Of a DNA stretch of 64,000 nucleotides, positions 12,113 to 23,202 are shown in pieces. The stretch is from Sparassis latifolia. Its lineage: Eukaryota > Basidiomycota > Agaricomycetes > Polyporales > Sparassidaceae. The notes under the pieces are model-generated. The model did no database searches. It was not told the origin of the DNA and was given only the letters and a program-made list of their open reading frames with translations. Positions within the stretch are counted from its first letter, which is position 1. Each line of letters begins with the position of its first letter. The stretch covers positions 1,922,001 through 1,986,000 of the forward strand of contig CM031555.1 of NCBI GenBank assembly GCA_018466975.1. Direction: 5' to 3'. The position numbers and the translations under genes are program-made.

Positions 12113-13287
12113 GGGCCTCAGCTATCGCTCATATGGGAGCGATGGGAAAATCAGTCTGGATCGTGCACGAGGGCACTAACACGGCATGACGCGCACCATG
12201 CGAAGCAGATGCGTGTACAACCTTAGAACCAACCTTCCGAAACAACAACGAATTAAGACGTAATGGTAGTCCAACGGCGGCAGTACCGTAGAGTTGATGT
12301 AGGTGGTTTGATTGGGCGGTGAGAATAAGTGCTTTCTGAAAATTCTTCAGGGTTGGGATCCCGGTCATACGTTGCTTCCGCGGCAAAGCTAGAGATACAA
12401 TGCAGATGTCCACAGTTGTCGGGGTGTATGTGCTTCGTGGGGCGGATTATGGCGCATCGAGAGACAAGATCGTCTGCTCGCGATCATGACGCAGCGGGAC
12501 CGGGCAGGTATTTGTCTGGTTCAACCGGCGGAATGATGACACGGTAATCATGTGGAAAAAAGGTACCCATTACACATTGCTTGAACAGTGGATCATGTGG
12601 AGACTAGAGACGATACAGGCAGAAGGGATAGACGAACTTACCAAACTCGTGGTTTAGACAAATGAGGATACATTCGAACCTGAGAGCAGCAGATCAACGA
12701 CGGCAGCAACGATGGCAGGAACGCATGGAATTTTGACCAGAGTGAAGAGCGGAACCGGAGGAACCCCTACGGGCGAGCGTTCCGGACTGCAGATACGAGT
12801 CACTGGCTGGAGGGGTTCGGCGAGAGGCAAGACCGGGACGATGATCGAGAGCACAAAATGGCAGTACAGCAAGAGCACTGCACGGCTGGGTGTTAGTTAT
12901 GTAGACCTTACTTGAGTGCTTCCATGCATTGATTTGACGACGAAGGGAATTTATCCGGGATAAATTGCCACCCATCAATTGGAGGAAAATTCTGCGCTCG
13001 AAGGTCAGCCAGCGTGTATCTTAAGTGCTAGAACGTATTCTAGGATGAACATACCGCATTATAAATTTTGAGGGCTCAAGTCGATCTGGCTGTTACAGCA
13101 ACTTGAAGTTGGGATGTGGACCGTAGCTCGTCTAGGCGAGCGCCAGGCGGAGATAAATCTCCAAAGCAGAACATCAATCAAAGAGCATGCTTGAAAAACT
13201 GCTACAGCACCAGACCTGTCACGGTGTTATGTTGGGGGGAGATGCTATGCATATGGTGTCGGAATTGTCAGAGCGCGCCTATGTAGG
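12113..13287. repeat. Diverged long direct repeat, copy B (about 1.18 kb)
   Basis: Partner of copy A, same orientation, almost equal length (1175 versus 1177 bases by the boundaries I chose), starting about 3.0 kb downstream of it. Within it a minus-strand frame (about 12654-12878) reads a hydrophobic stretch and then TLVKIPCVPAIVAAVVDLLL, partly shared with copy A; frames elsewhere have diverged between copies. I do not recognise the parent element. Confidence 0.75.
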
Positions 13288-13646
13288 ACCACAGATCGGA
13301 GATCTCGATCATCTCAACCTTCACGTGACTTTTAATATTTGTAGGGGTTAGGGTTGTTGTCATTCTGACTGCGCTCCAGTCCAGACTCCAACGCTGTGCT
13401 CCGGACATATGTAGATGCAGCCGCAATACTTCTCCCTCACACAACCATCTACACAATCATCTACACCCCACACCTCACTCAGCATTCACTAGCATCGCAG
13501 TCTTGATGGATTTCTTCTGTCAGCAAACATTCTTCTCGTGTTCGAATGGATAGAACTGACCGTGTCCTGCCTCATTTGTTATCTAGTCTGTGTGCCTATC
13601 ATCTGTACGTTTCTGTGATTGGTCTGTGTTATGGAAGGTCGGCTTA
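13288..13646. other. Intergenic, upstream of the zinc-ribbon gene
   Basis: About 360 bases with CA-rich runs (13440-13490). Presumed promoter and 5' UTR of the gene starting at 13647. No other feature recognised. Confidence 0.4.
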
Positions 13647-14131
13647 ATGTACCTGACAGTTGGTTGCCCCACAAAGATTAAACCCGAGGGTGACCAAACG
13701 CCCAGAATCTGCCCGAGATGTAACAACGGTATGTCCGGTCCCCCCTTTTTTAACGCCATGCCTACCAAAACTACATCTTAGCATCCGTGCACTCCGCCAA
13801 GTCCAGGCTCTGGTTTGAGCTCTGTTTTGTCCCCTTGATTCCCATGTCATCGAAGCGCGTATGGGTTTGCACCATTTGCCAGTGGAACCTTCCCATACAA
13901 CCAGGGTAAGCAAATTTGAGCGGATTCCATTGCCTCAATGTGCTTGAACGTTTTGATAGATGGGAGCCCGCTGTCCCAGGGTACGGTTTCCAACGCGGAG
14001 AGGGTAGCAACTGGCAGCAGGCACCACCTTCGGCGTATATGAACCCTCCTCCGAACGTATACCAGCAGAGCTACCAGCCAGGATACGCTGACCCCACCAT
14101 CAATCAGGGTCAGAAGCCTGAGAGGCCGTGA
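13647..14131 (+). CDS. Small zinc-ribbon protein, function unknown
   Basis: Three exons. Exon 1 (13647-13729) reads GCPTKIKPEGDQTPRICPRC; exon 2 (about 13781-13908) gives ASVHSAKSRLWFELCFVPLI and then VWVCTICQWNLP; exon 3 (about 13960-14131) is a Gln/Pro/Tyr-rich tail ending at TGA 14129-14131. Two Cys pairs, CPRC and CTIC, make a treble-clef/zinc-ribbon of the kind found in short fungal proteins with the pattern GCPxxxxPEGD..PRxCPxC..A.V.SAKS..WFE..F.PLIP. About 140 residues. The start ATG at 13647 gives MYLTVGCP, in line with the hydrophobic start of this family; no better upstream ATG is in frame. No function is known to me. Its 3' end has a decayed tandem copy immediately downstream. Confidence 0.78.
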
Positions 14132-14249
14132 AGAAGCCAATGTATCCCGATTCGCCTTTGGATAGTATCATGCACCCATCTCTTGTATCTTAATCACGGA
14201 CCTTCTGGACGATAGTAATCCTACTAGTATAATGGACAGACTACATGTG

Positions 14250-14518
14250 TTGACGGCTGAGTTCGCCGTACCAGGGTAGTCTTTTCAACGTGGGGTGGCC
14301 AGCGATTGGCAGCAGACACGACCAGCGTTAGGTTACTTGAGCCTGTACGAGCAGCTGCAGGGCTCCTAGTCAGCATACATTAATCGCGCAATCAGAAGGT
14401 CGAGTGACCATGAAGTATTCGCTGCATCGTGATTCACATATCCATGCTAATATGCATTCATCTCATTATCTGCGGCCACAAATTCTCTTAGCGATAGTAG
14501 TGTAATGGACCAACTGCG
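14250..14518 (+). pseudogene. Decayed tandem copy of the zinc-ribbon gene's last exon and 3' flank
   Basis: The segment repeats 13958-14240. Shared landmarks: ccagggta..tttcaacg; g.ggtagc/ggccagcgattggcagcag; acagcagctac-like block; accat/acat..aatc..caatcag.. ; tgaagaag versus tgaagtat; and the flank atagtaat..tataatggac versus atagtagtgtaatggac. In the copy, the exon frame is interrupted by stops (for example at ccagggtag). It abuts the 3' end of the convergent aspartic protease gene at 14520. Confidence 0.72.
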
Positions 14519-14519
14519 T

Positions 14520-16331
14520 TCAATGCGTTACCCGCAACCTCCTGTAACTCGGCCTTATGCGACAACTGAGGAACGTCACCACAGCCCCAAAGACAAATCC
14601 GGCCGCGACAGCAATCCCGCAAATGCCTCCTGCTCCCAAGCCGTGTGATTGATGGGTGCTCGAGAGTACTTTGACAGGGCCGTTGGTGTCGTTCCCCCGT
14701 GCCTCTTGAAAAAGCGTCAGGGCCGACACAGGATCCGTCAGGCCAAATAAGCCGATCGTGGGCGGCTGACTGCTTGTCGCAACGTGGTGGGTGACATACA
14801 CGTTCTGTTCAGGGCAGAAGGAAGGGTCAACACCGTGCCAACGCACGTAGAATGCCAGACATACCCGCAGGAACGTGTCGCCGAGAAGCCAATCTCCCGA
14901 AGTGACCTGGTAGATGGAAGGTGAGTATGATACGATGCTTGACAATATAGCATGCTTACTCCGTCGTTAGCCTGTATGCCGCCCATACACCAACCATCAT
15001 CCTGGCCGTCCTCTTTCCAACTCAGGTCCGCAGGATCGATGATGTACTCTTGCCTGTTGCTGTCGTCACCCAGGACGAATCCAACAATAACACTGCGATC
15101 ACATTGAACTTCCCATCCTGCGTCGGTCTTTCTTGAGGCTCCGATAGACTGCCAGAACCGATCTACGTCGTCCGTAGGGCCCAAGATGAGTGTCGTGCCA
15201 GTGTCCAGGACACTGATAGGCGTGGAGGCGCCAGTAACGCGAGAATCCGAGAGAGCAAACTCGGTGGAGTTGATGGTCAGAGACTGCATAGATAGTTTCC
15301 AGTAGTTATAGCCTTCCCCACCGGCAGATGAGACGGGATGAAACTTCAAGTTAGAGGTGGAATTGACGTAGGTCGTATCTAGCTGTCCTATGGTGAAGGA
15401 AGAGTTGCTCTGTCCTCGGCCTAAGTTGAAGGCGAAGAAGCGGTTGTCTTCGCTGAACGCTGCTAGGATATTCTCCAGGAAGGTTCTCCCGCTAGTGTCC
15501 GGGATAGCAGCTTCCACGGCGAAAGACAGCCCCAGGATACCGCTGTTTCCCGTTCCCGTTAAGTCAAGTCCAGAGGTGTTGCTGGCCAACGCTGGGAGGA
15601 AAGTAAAATGATATCCCATGTCGGTAAGATATAAGCATCACAATAACAGCAAGAAATTCATCCCGCTCACCGAACACTTGGGAAGATATTTCGAACGAAC
15701 CCACCGAGACCGTCTCAGTTCCTACGGTGCCCGAAACCGAACCCTGGACATATTTCAGATCGAATGGTACGTCTGATAAATTCAGCGACGACGTGTCGTT
15801 GTATCTTGGGACACCTTGACAATCTTGCTCGTCGCAATTCGAAGATACAACCCACTACACTGTATGTAAGCAAATAGACGTGCATATGGTCTACCCAAGG
15901 GCTGACCAGATCAGAAGACCCGGTGTCGAGGATAAGCTGGAAGCTCTGTCCGCCGAATCTACACGTACTTCTCTGTCAGATAGCGCACTGTAATCAGCAT
16001 GACAGTACTTGTGACTTACATGACGTCCACGAGGTAGGCGCTAGTGAGCACATTTACATTACAAATAATCCTTGAAGGTGACCAGTAGTTACTCACAACT
16101 CGTTCGCATCGGAAAGTGGGACAAAGCCGCTTAGAGCCAAGAGAGACGGACGGCGGGGAACACGAAAGATGGGAATAGAGACGCCACCGCTCGTCGCCAG
16201 TTGAAACTGGCAGAGAACTGTGCAGATACTTCCAGATAAGAGCAGCTGCAAGGTCCAGAGTAGATACATCTCTCCGTGTAAGCGATCCTATTAGAAGCAA
16301 CACGGACACGAGGACTGACACGGCCGTCCAT
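14520..16331 (-). CDS. Pepsin-family aspartic protease with C-terminal membrane segment
   Basis: About seven exons. MDGR is spliced to LLLSGSICTVLCQFQ, giving a plausible secretion signal (start 16331). Then GVSIPIFRVPRRPS, FVPLSDANEFAYLVDVIFGG, and the first catalytic motif ILDTGSSDL (about 15910-15935) continuing WVVSSNC. The long exon 14990-15586 holds the C-lobe with the second catalytic motif SVLDTGTTLILGP (about 15185-15225). GVTSGDWLLGDTFLR and NVYVTHH close the fold. The end, about 14560-14640, is a Gly/Ala-rich hydrophobic helix (GICGIAVAAGFVFGAVVTFL) and a short basic tail, suggesting type I anchoring at the plasma membrane or cell wall side, as for yapsin-like enzymes. Both Asp residues are intact, so it should be active. 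Several NxS/T sites fit a secreted glycoprotein. Confidence 0.88.
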
Positions 16332-16805
16332 GGTGGCTAACGGAGGCTGAACCAGTCACAGTACCGGGCTTACACCAGGTTAGCGATAAGTGTACATAAA
16401 AATCCAGGTAAAGACCTTCCGCCAGAGAGCACCAGAGGAGATTTAGGCGAATTTAGGCTTGAAGGCGCAAGTACCACGCATTACGGTATGACTTCATCGT
16501 GTGGTCCCGAGAACACTGACGTTGACTCATTAGACTTATTGACAACAGATAGTAAACGGCACCGCAGTATGATAAGCTGATATATGTCCACCGCTGGATG
16601 CGACGAGGATATTTGGTGAGTCGTTGTGCAGAGGCTCGAGGCTGTACGGGAACACAGGCCGCAGGAGGATAGAAGGGAATTGCCGGTCACGCGGCAGCGT
16701 CACAGAAACAGCAGGCCATTTACGCACACCTCCACTGTCGTCTCCTCCCCTCACCCGTTCCTTTCGACAGCCCTCGCCGGCGTCCTCCCACACGATCTCA
16801 CCACC
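16332..16805. other. Intergenic, divergent promoter of protease and YPT1
   Basis: 474 bases between two outward-facing start codons. The YPT1 side (16730-16800) is pyrimidine-rich with the start context CACCATG. No gene recognised. Confidence 0.5.
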
Positions 16806-17823
16806 ATGCACACCAGCGAATACGATTACCTCTTCAAACTCCTCCTGATTGGCGATTCCGGTGTGGGCAAGGTGAGCCGCCTGTTCTATTTCTATCGCGC
16901 AATGACTCTCAACCGACTTCCACCACCACTAGTCGTGCCTGCTCCTGCGTTTCGCGGACGACACGTACACTGAGAGCTACATTAGCACCATCGGTGTCGA
17001 CTTCAAGATTCGCACCATCGAACTTGAGGGCAAGACAGTGAAGCTGCAAATCGTGAGTGCTTCAGTGCATGAGCCGCTAATAGGTTGCGCTGCGCCCTAT
17101 TACGTGCCATCGATATTTGGGGTGTCCTTGAAATTTTTGGTTACTGACATTGGGGCTCGCACGGTGCGATGTAGTGGGACACTGCCGGTAGGCACAGCCA
17201 ACCCTGTTATTCTCGGTTGGCACGTCATACTGACTCTTTTGGCAGGCCAGGAACGATTCCGCACGATCACGTCTTCGTACTACCGTGGTGCCCATGGTAT
17301 TATTGTGGTTTACGACGTCACCGATAACGGTAAGAACTGCAGGACCTTTGATCAAATGCAATTTACTGATACGCCTGCAGACACCTTCACAAACGTCAAG
17401 CAATGGCTGCAAGAAATTGATCGGTATGCGTCGGAGGGTGTCAACAAGTTGCTTGTTGGCAACAAGTCAGATATGACGAACAAGAAGGTCGTAGAATACA
17501 GCGTCGCCAAGGTGGGTAGTGCGCACATTTGTGCCACAAACAAATAATGCTGAGCTTTTACTGTAGGAATTTGCGGACCAGTTGAACATTCCGTTCCTCG
17601 AGACTTCGGCAAAGAACGCCGTTAACGTAGAGCAGGCCTTCCTGACGATGGCCAAGCAAATCAAGGATCGGTGAGCCTCGCGTAACCATTCATGCATGTC
17701 AATTCTCACACTCCCACTATCAGTATGGGCGCCACTTCATCAACCTCGGGTGGCACTGGCAAGTCAACGACCATCACACCGGGTCAAACCGTTCAGCAAC
17801 AGTCTGCTGGCGGGTGTTGTTAA
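16806..17823 (+). CDS. YPT1: Rab1-type GTPase
   Basis: Six to seven exons. [20 protein letters not shown] starts at 16806 and contains the P-loop GDSGVGKS (split by the first intron). Then the switch I/effector region [33 protein letters not shown] (the WDTAG part is a tiny exon at about 17173-17185), NKSD (about 17460-17471) and the [14 protein letters not shown] motif with the SAK box. It ends GGCC-stop at 17823, the double-cysteine geranylgeranylation site. This is the Rab1/Ypt1 subfamily (effector loop and RabF motifs), which controls ER-to-Golgi traffic and early autophagy. About 204 residues, standard length. The window also encodes BET4, the alpha subunit of the enzyme that prenylates this tail. 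Confidence 0.96.
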
Positions 17824-18307
17824 ACGTCTCGCCCCTTTCGCCTCATTTTCTCAGCATCTACACTGTACACGGCATGGAATATGGCGGCGCACATGGGGAT
17901 AGTCACCTTTTTGCCATACTATCTATGCTTGCAGCACTTTTGTTGTTGGACTGTCGCTTATCATCTCTCTTGTTTCCTCGTTTCCGCAGGTCGTCTGTTC
18001 ATTACCCTCGTGGTATTACTCATGGTACCTGCTTGTTAATATAGTGTGTTCATTGAAATATCAGGAGTGGGTAATGCAGGACGTTGACATACGAAGAGTG
18101 ATCAATTGCTTGGAAATGCAACCGACTGAGACACGAATCAGAACGGGCAGAATTCAGCACATCAGTCACACCTGTAAGGATACAGCGAAGCAATTATTTA
18201 CCGCGAGGGTTGTCTACTGGTGGGGCGTCGGAACAGTGTCTTATCCTGGATGTGGACACACAGACTGCGAAATCCAGGATGTTCAGGGGGTTCTCACCTC
18301 AGATATG
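17824..18307. other. Convergent 3' region of YPT1 and cyclin L
   Basis: About 480 bases between two stop codons facing each other; T-rich after YPT1. Nothing else recognised. Confidence 0.5.
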
Positions 18308-19350
18308 TCAGCTATGATTACCACTGGGTTGATTTTCTTCCAACCACTGGCGGACACCCTTCTTCGATACCATGCGCATGACTCGTGTCTGATCCTCCGC
18401 ACTCCGTTCCCGGTACAGCCTCATAATGTACCCGCACACGCTCCACACATCCTCCCACTCGGCGTCGAAGAGCTCCCACCAACGGCTAGTAGGCGACGAC
18501 GGCAGTGAGATACCCAGGTGTCGCGTCGTCAGCAGGATCGCTGCGCTGAGGATTGTTGGTACCGCGTATAGCGCGTACACGGGGGTCTGCAATCTACGCA
18601 CAATAGCGTGAATATCACTGAAATGAACACATACGCAATCTGGACTCACGCGTCGTTGAGATACCCCCACGCTCGAGAGCACACGTCCTCCCGGCTCGTC
18701 AAGCCCAGCACCCGCAGGTAGTTGATGAGTGTACCGTACGGAAGCACGACGTTCACGTTGAAGCCGAGGCGTTTCAGGATCTGCATCTCCGCGACAACGA
18801 GCGCCTCCTTGAGGTCGTAGAACGTGCTGCCGAAGTACGACATCGGCGGGTACTTGAAGTCGGAGTGATGATGTACCGCCGGCCCCGTTGTGGGCGCAGA
18901 CGCGAGTGTGTGCACGCCGCGCTGGAGGAGCAGGTCGTAGATGTTGATGAGGTCGCGCATACGGATGGGGCACTCTTCTAGCTTTGATGCGAGGTACAGA
19001 GCGCCCATGCCGACGTCCTGCAGATGGTACAGTGAGGCATGAGCAAATGGGTGCATCGGGAAGAACGCACTCCGATGCCAAACTGCTTCATCGACGTGAC
19101 GAACCAGAACCTCTGAAACAATATTTGTGCAGTAGCTACTGCCACCTGTTTTCTACATTCGTTCAGATTCAGTGAGATGATCGTACACAGAACCGTAATA
19201 GTTACTGTCGCAGAAGGATACCGGCTTCATGGATGAGTTTGCATCCATACGCTCGTAGATCCAGTTCTAATTCATGGGGTATGCCATCCTCACTAGACGG
19301 GGTTTTCTCTATTTGCGCAAGTGATGCCAGGGATATAGAGACGTCGACAT
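18308..19350 (-). CDS. Cyclin L-type cyclin (splicing/transcription CDK partner)
   Basis: The minus-strand exons read LASLAQIEKTPSSEDGIPHE (about 19270-19330), RAYGCKLIHEAGILLRQ, VAVATAQILFQRFWFVTSMK (about 19081-19160), the cyclin-box hallmark MGALYLASKLEECPIRMRDL (about 18950-19010), the long exon to 18653, and the C-terminal exon 18308-18600 with the second cyclin fold. Cyclin L binds CDK11-type kinases and regulates pre-mRNA splicing. The upstream frame has no ATG; an ATG at 19348-19350 starts MSTSLYP in another frame that would join LASLAQ if the CCC (minus strand) at 19330-19332 had one more C, so a 1-nt deletion is likely (see finding). It lacks the RS tail of animal cyclin L. It shares a short promoter with the RS-rich gene. 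Confidence 0.85.
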
Positions 19351-19485
19351 TGGCGATTAACCCAAAGCGGTAGTGAAGTATCGCAAGCGGACCGCCGGCG
19401 TTGAGTCGTAGAGGCTTTTGGCAAACAAAGCACAACAACTCTTGTAGAATAAACGTGGCTGAGCTCTCCGTCAAACTCTCACTTA

Positions 19486-21344
19486 ATGTCTCACCTCCCT
19501 CCCAAGCCTGACTTCGACCAACCTCCTCCACCTCGATACCCTCCAGATTCCCGCCACTATGCTCGTCCTTCACGTATGTCGACGCCCGACCGCACGTACC
19601 CACACCGAACTCGCGACAGCTACGTCCCCAGGTCACCACGCTCGAGACCGACAGGCGACACATATATCGCGCCGAGACCGATGGACACTTACAGAGGAGG
19701 CTCACGCCCACCCATGGTAGATTCCTACGTCGCGGCGTACGACCACCGCCGAGACGACGACCGATACCGCGATGTCCACAGGGATCGCGGCCCGCCAGGA
19801 CACCGCGACTGGCGCGAGCGAGACCATCCACCACATGAGTACAAGTACGTGCGGGGGTCGAGCAGAGAGAGAGGAGCATGGAATAGGGAACGGGAGCATG
19901 ACCGGTGGCGCCGCTGGGAAGAGCCCGACCGGCGAGGGTACGACCGCCAGCGCAGAGAGCGCGACTACAGCCCACCGAGACGCCAAGACATTAAAAGAGA
20001 GCGAGTGCGTGATTCTCCCGAGCGTACATGGATCTCGCGTCCGTCGAAGTCCCCACCGCGACGCATGGGTACGCACTTCCCCCCAAGAAGTGCTCTGAAC
20101 TTACTGAATGAGTGTGTTTGTTAGCTCCTGATGATCAAGCAGAACTGTCTCCTTCTCGCAAAGATCGATCTCCACCTCCACACATACGCACTCCATCTCA
20201 GAGCAGACTATACAGTCGGCCATCTTCACCCACCTATGCACGTACACGAGACCAACCTGTTCGTGGACGCTCGCGTTCAATCGACTCTAGACGAGACTAC
20301 TCTGCACCTCGCAGTCCTCGAGCAGATGATAGATCCCTCGGGACTTCACGTCGACGCGCGTCTTACGATACCCGCCGTGGCCGCGACATGAGCCGTGGCT
20401 ACAGCGCCAGCCCTCGTCGAAGGCGGGATGACAGTTCCAGTCGCGATCGCTCTCTTTCCGATACAGACATCCATGAAGCAGGGGAGCTGGGTGACGAGCC
20501 TCTGCGCTCACGAACACTCTCCCGTTCCAGTTCCCCCTCTCGCTCGCGCTCGCGCACGATGTCTCCGCGCCGTCACAATTTAGACAGGCCACGCTCCCGT
20601 TCTGCGGAAGTGATATCACCTAGGTCCAGAAGTCTCACCCCACCGATAAAACGCGAACCGTCTGAGCAGCCGTCGCCGATAGAACCTCCCCATTCGGACG
20701 CGAAAGGCAAAATGAAAGAGGTTGTGCACGTATACGACCATGATGGTGACGTCAAAATGGAGGACATTCTCTCCCCATCGGGCTCGACTAGAGAAGCCTT
20801 TGAAGGTGGATCTGCCCCGCATCACCGTCGTCGTTCACGCTCCCCGCTCGCCCCTTTGCGCAGTATGCTCTCGAGCCCGGTCTCACCTCGCACACCACAC
20901 CACCTACCTCCGAGGCCAGACTGGTCTCGTGGTACCGCACCTGCACCAGCGAGCGGCACGCCAGCCGAAGGTGGTCGGTCCACGCCAGACATCTCTGGTC
21001 ATAACCTAGTCATCCCCCCTACCAAGTCCACGTTGTCCGTGATGCCTGAGGAGGCAGAGGTGAGTCCTACATGATGCCGCATACTTCGTGAACACCGACA
21101 CCTGCTCTAGATCGCACGGCTGAGAAGCCAGCGCACCCACCTTGCCGCGGAGTACGCCGCGCTGAGCAGGGCGACCAAACGGACGCTACACGAGCTGAAG
21201 ATGGCTTCCACTGAGCTGCGGTTCGCCGAGAGGCGGCGGGCGTTGGCGGACGCGCAGCTGGAGAAGGCGCGGGCTGGGGTACTCGGGATAGACTACACGC
21301 GCAAGATTGAGCTCGCGGGCACCACAAATGCGTGGGGCGTGTAG
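19486..21344 (+). CDS. Arg/Ser-rich (RS-like) protein with C-terminal coiled coil
   Basis: Three exons (19486-about 20070, about 20126-21060, about 21113-21344), about 580 residues. The N-terminal third is Arg/Asp/Tyr/Pro-rich with repeated RDR, YRD and REREHDRWRRWEEPDRRGY runs; the middle has dense SR/RS and SPR dipeptides (for example SRSSSPSRSRSRTMSPRR) and an acidic patch with KMEDILSP; the last exon forms a Leu/Ala/Arg heptad-like helix (IARLRSQRTHLAAEYAALSR onward). No RRM or other folded domain is visible. The composition fits a nuclear speckle/splicing-associated or mRNP protein regulated by SR kinases, but I cannot name it. ATG 19486 is only 135 bases from the cyclin L start on the other strand. 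Confidence 0.8.
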
Positions 21345-23202
21345 TGGGAACCACGGAGATTCTAGCCTACTGGCAATGCTTTACGTTCGATTATACAGGG
21401 AGACGAGGTCCATGGGCGAGAAGCCTCGAATGTTACGAGTACATGCTTATGTTTTCGGGATACGTCTGCATTCCATGTGTGTCCGGGAAGGATCCATGGG
21501 GAGAGCACAGAAAAAGCCTTGGGCCTGCCGGCGGAGACACGCTGGGTACATCGGGAGAATGCAAGACATCGAAGAGCTCACCTGCATCGCCTCGAACATC
21601 TTCGTCGAATACATTTCCAGCTAGCAGATAAAATTCCACACCTCAGCCAGTAATACCTTGCCGAGGTATGCTGTTAGTCTGCACGAACCATAATGCATTT
21701 TCGCTCCTTGTCCTTCCCCTCTCTGCATATCTCGGACTGCGACGCGTCTCGCTCGCTATGGAAGGTGTACCGCGAGTCAGGATCTTCCTGCCGGTGGTGT
21801 CACCAGCGTCAGCTTTGTTCTCCGTACACACGGAGCGGAGAGCTCACAGCAATGAAAGCTTTGAGCTCGTCTTCAGGATTCTTCGCTGGCATAACTTTGG
21901 CTTTATCTGAATTTACTCTGCACAGCAGTTTGTGTGCTACTGACATCCGGTGGTGGTTGATCACAGTTGAGCTGACCGGAAGCGCTCGAGGTCCAAACTA
22001 GTCATGACGTCAATTTGAACTTCTTCAAGTTCAACTCAATCAACGTCTATTTCTGTGCGTTCAGCTGATAGTTGAAAGTCTCACATCTCTATTATAATAT
22101 GACTCCCGCCGTTCTAACCTGACCTTCCACCTACGAGCCATAGCGCTTAATTATTTGACCTATGTCACAACGTCCGTCCGCGAACAAGGGAACATACGTG
22201 AGTGTCGGTTTCAGTACGCCGCCGATGACCACTAATGACTGCTAAAAGTTTCCTCGAGACGCCTTATCAAACCTTCTGGAAACTATCCTGAGGTGTTGGG
22301 ACCGATTCTCCGATACGGCATGCAATTCATTATGGGGTTGTACGAGAATCCGACCGTCTCTCCAAGTGATGCATGACCCTCCTCAAGAGTACAGATACGG
22401 CGCCTACAGCTAATTGCTGTGCGGTAACGCCCATGTCTATCCACTACTGGCGCCCAAGCCCCTGGGTTCTGATACACCATGGTTCGGCGTCTATGGCATT
22501 CCAACAGATACCAACATATCATGCGTTTTATAGCGGTGAGTGTATCATCATAACCAGCAATTGCTGACACTACCCATGCTGGCAACATATCCTAATGAAT
22601 ATTTGCTATCCTGTTGGCCATAGTGCGGTGGCACAACACGCCGGGCCCGCGGCACATGATCACTTTACGTCGTAGGACGTTTTGCTATGTGGTTCATACC
22701 CGCCATTCTCACCTTTTCAGCGGAAGCGGCCAGCCGATCCACGCTTCGGCTGATTTCTGAAATACGTCGTCGCAGGACCAAAGTCATTGTACCCGTGCCT
22801 CCAGGTAGGTGCTGGTGGATAGCTCACCACTTCATCGATGGTGTCCAAATCGTGCTATACTGATGCCGCCGCGCGACCTCCAGGTGGAATTGTATCCGCA
22901 TTTCCATGGCACATTAGCACTGTAGATGACGCTCCAGCCTGGTGGTGAAAATTTGGATATCCCTACTCGCCGACCCCATAGAGCCATGAAGCCAGCGATA
23001 TCGGGCCATTATCCTGGATGTCCTCCAAAGTCCGTTGTCGACGGTCCGTATTTCAAGCATATCGGCGGACAACACGGAGCAACCACCAGGTGTGGTAGAC
23101 AACTAGGTGGAGACTTGACCTTTATAAAATAGCTTGAGCGGGATGTGATACCCATCAACTACCCGACAAGACATAACGAACGATATTCCTCACCTCTAGA
23201 CA
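21345..23202. other. Gene-poor stretch, nothing recognised
   Basis: About 1.86 kb. Frames up to about 105 codons (21307-21631 plus; 22283-22588 minus) overlap each other, lack splice-consistent extensions and show no domain. The first 300 bases are probably 3' UTR of the RS-rich gene. Part of 23100-23200 should be the promoter of the next gene (ataaaat near 23122). Confidence 0.4.

Noticed and set aside
12654..12878. Hydrophobin or membrane peptide gene inside repeat copy B
   Set aside because: No eight-Cys hydrophobin pattern; the frame is only partly kept in copy A and has no splice-supported extension.
9114..13287. LTR retrotransposon with copies A and B as LTRs
   Set aside because: The 1.8-kb interior has no gag, protease, RT or integrase sequence, and no TG...CA ends or target duplication were seen.
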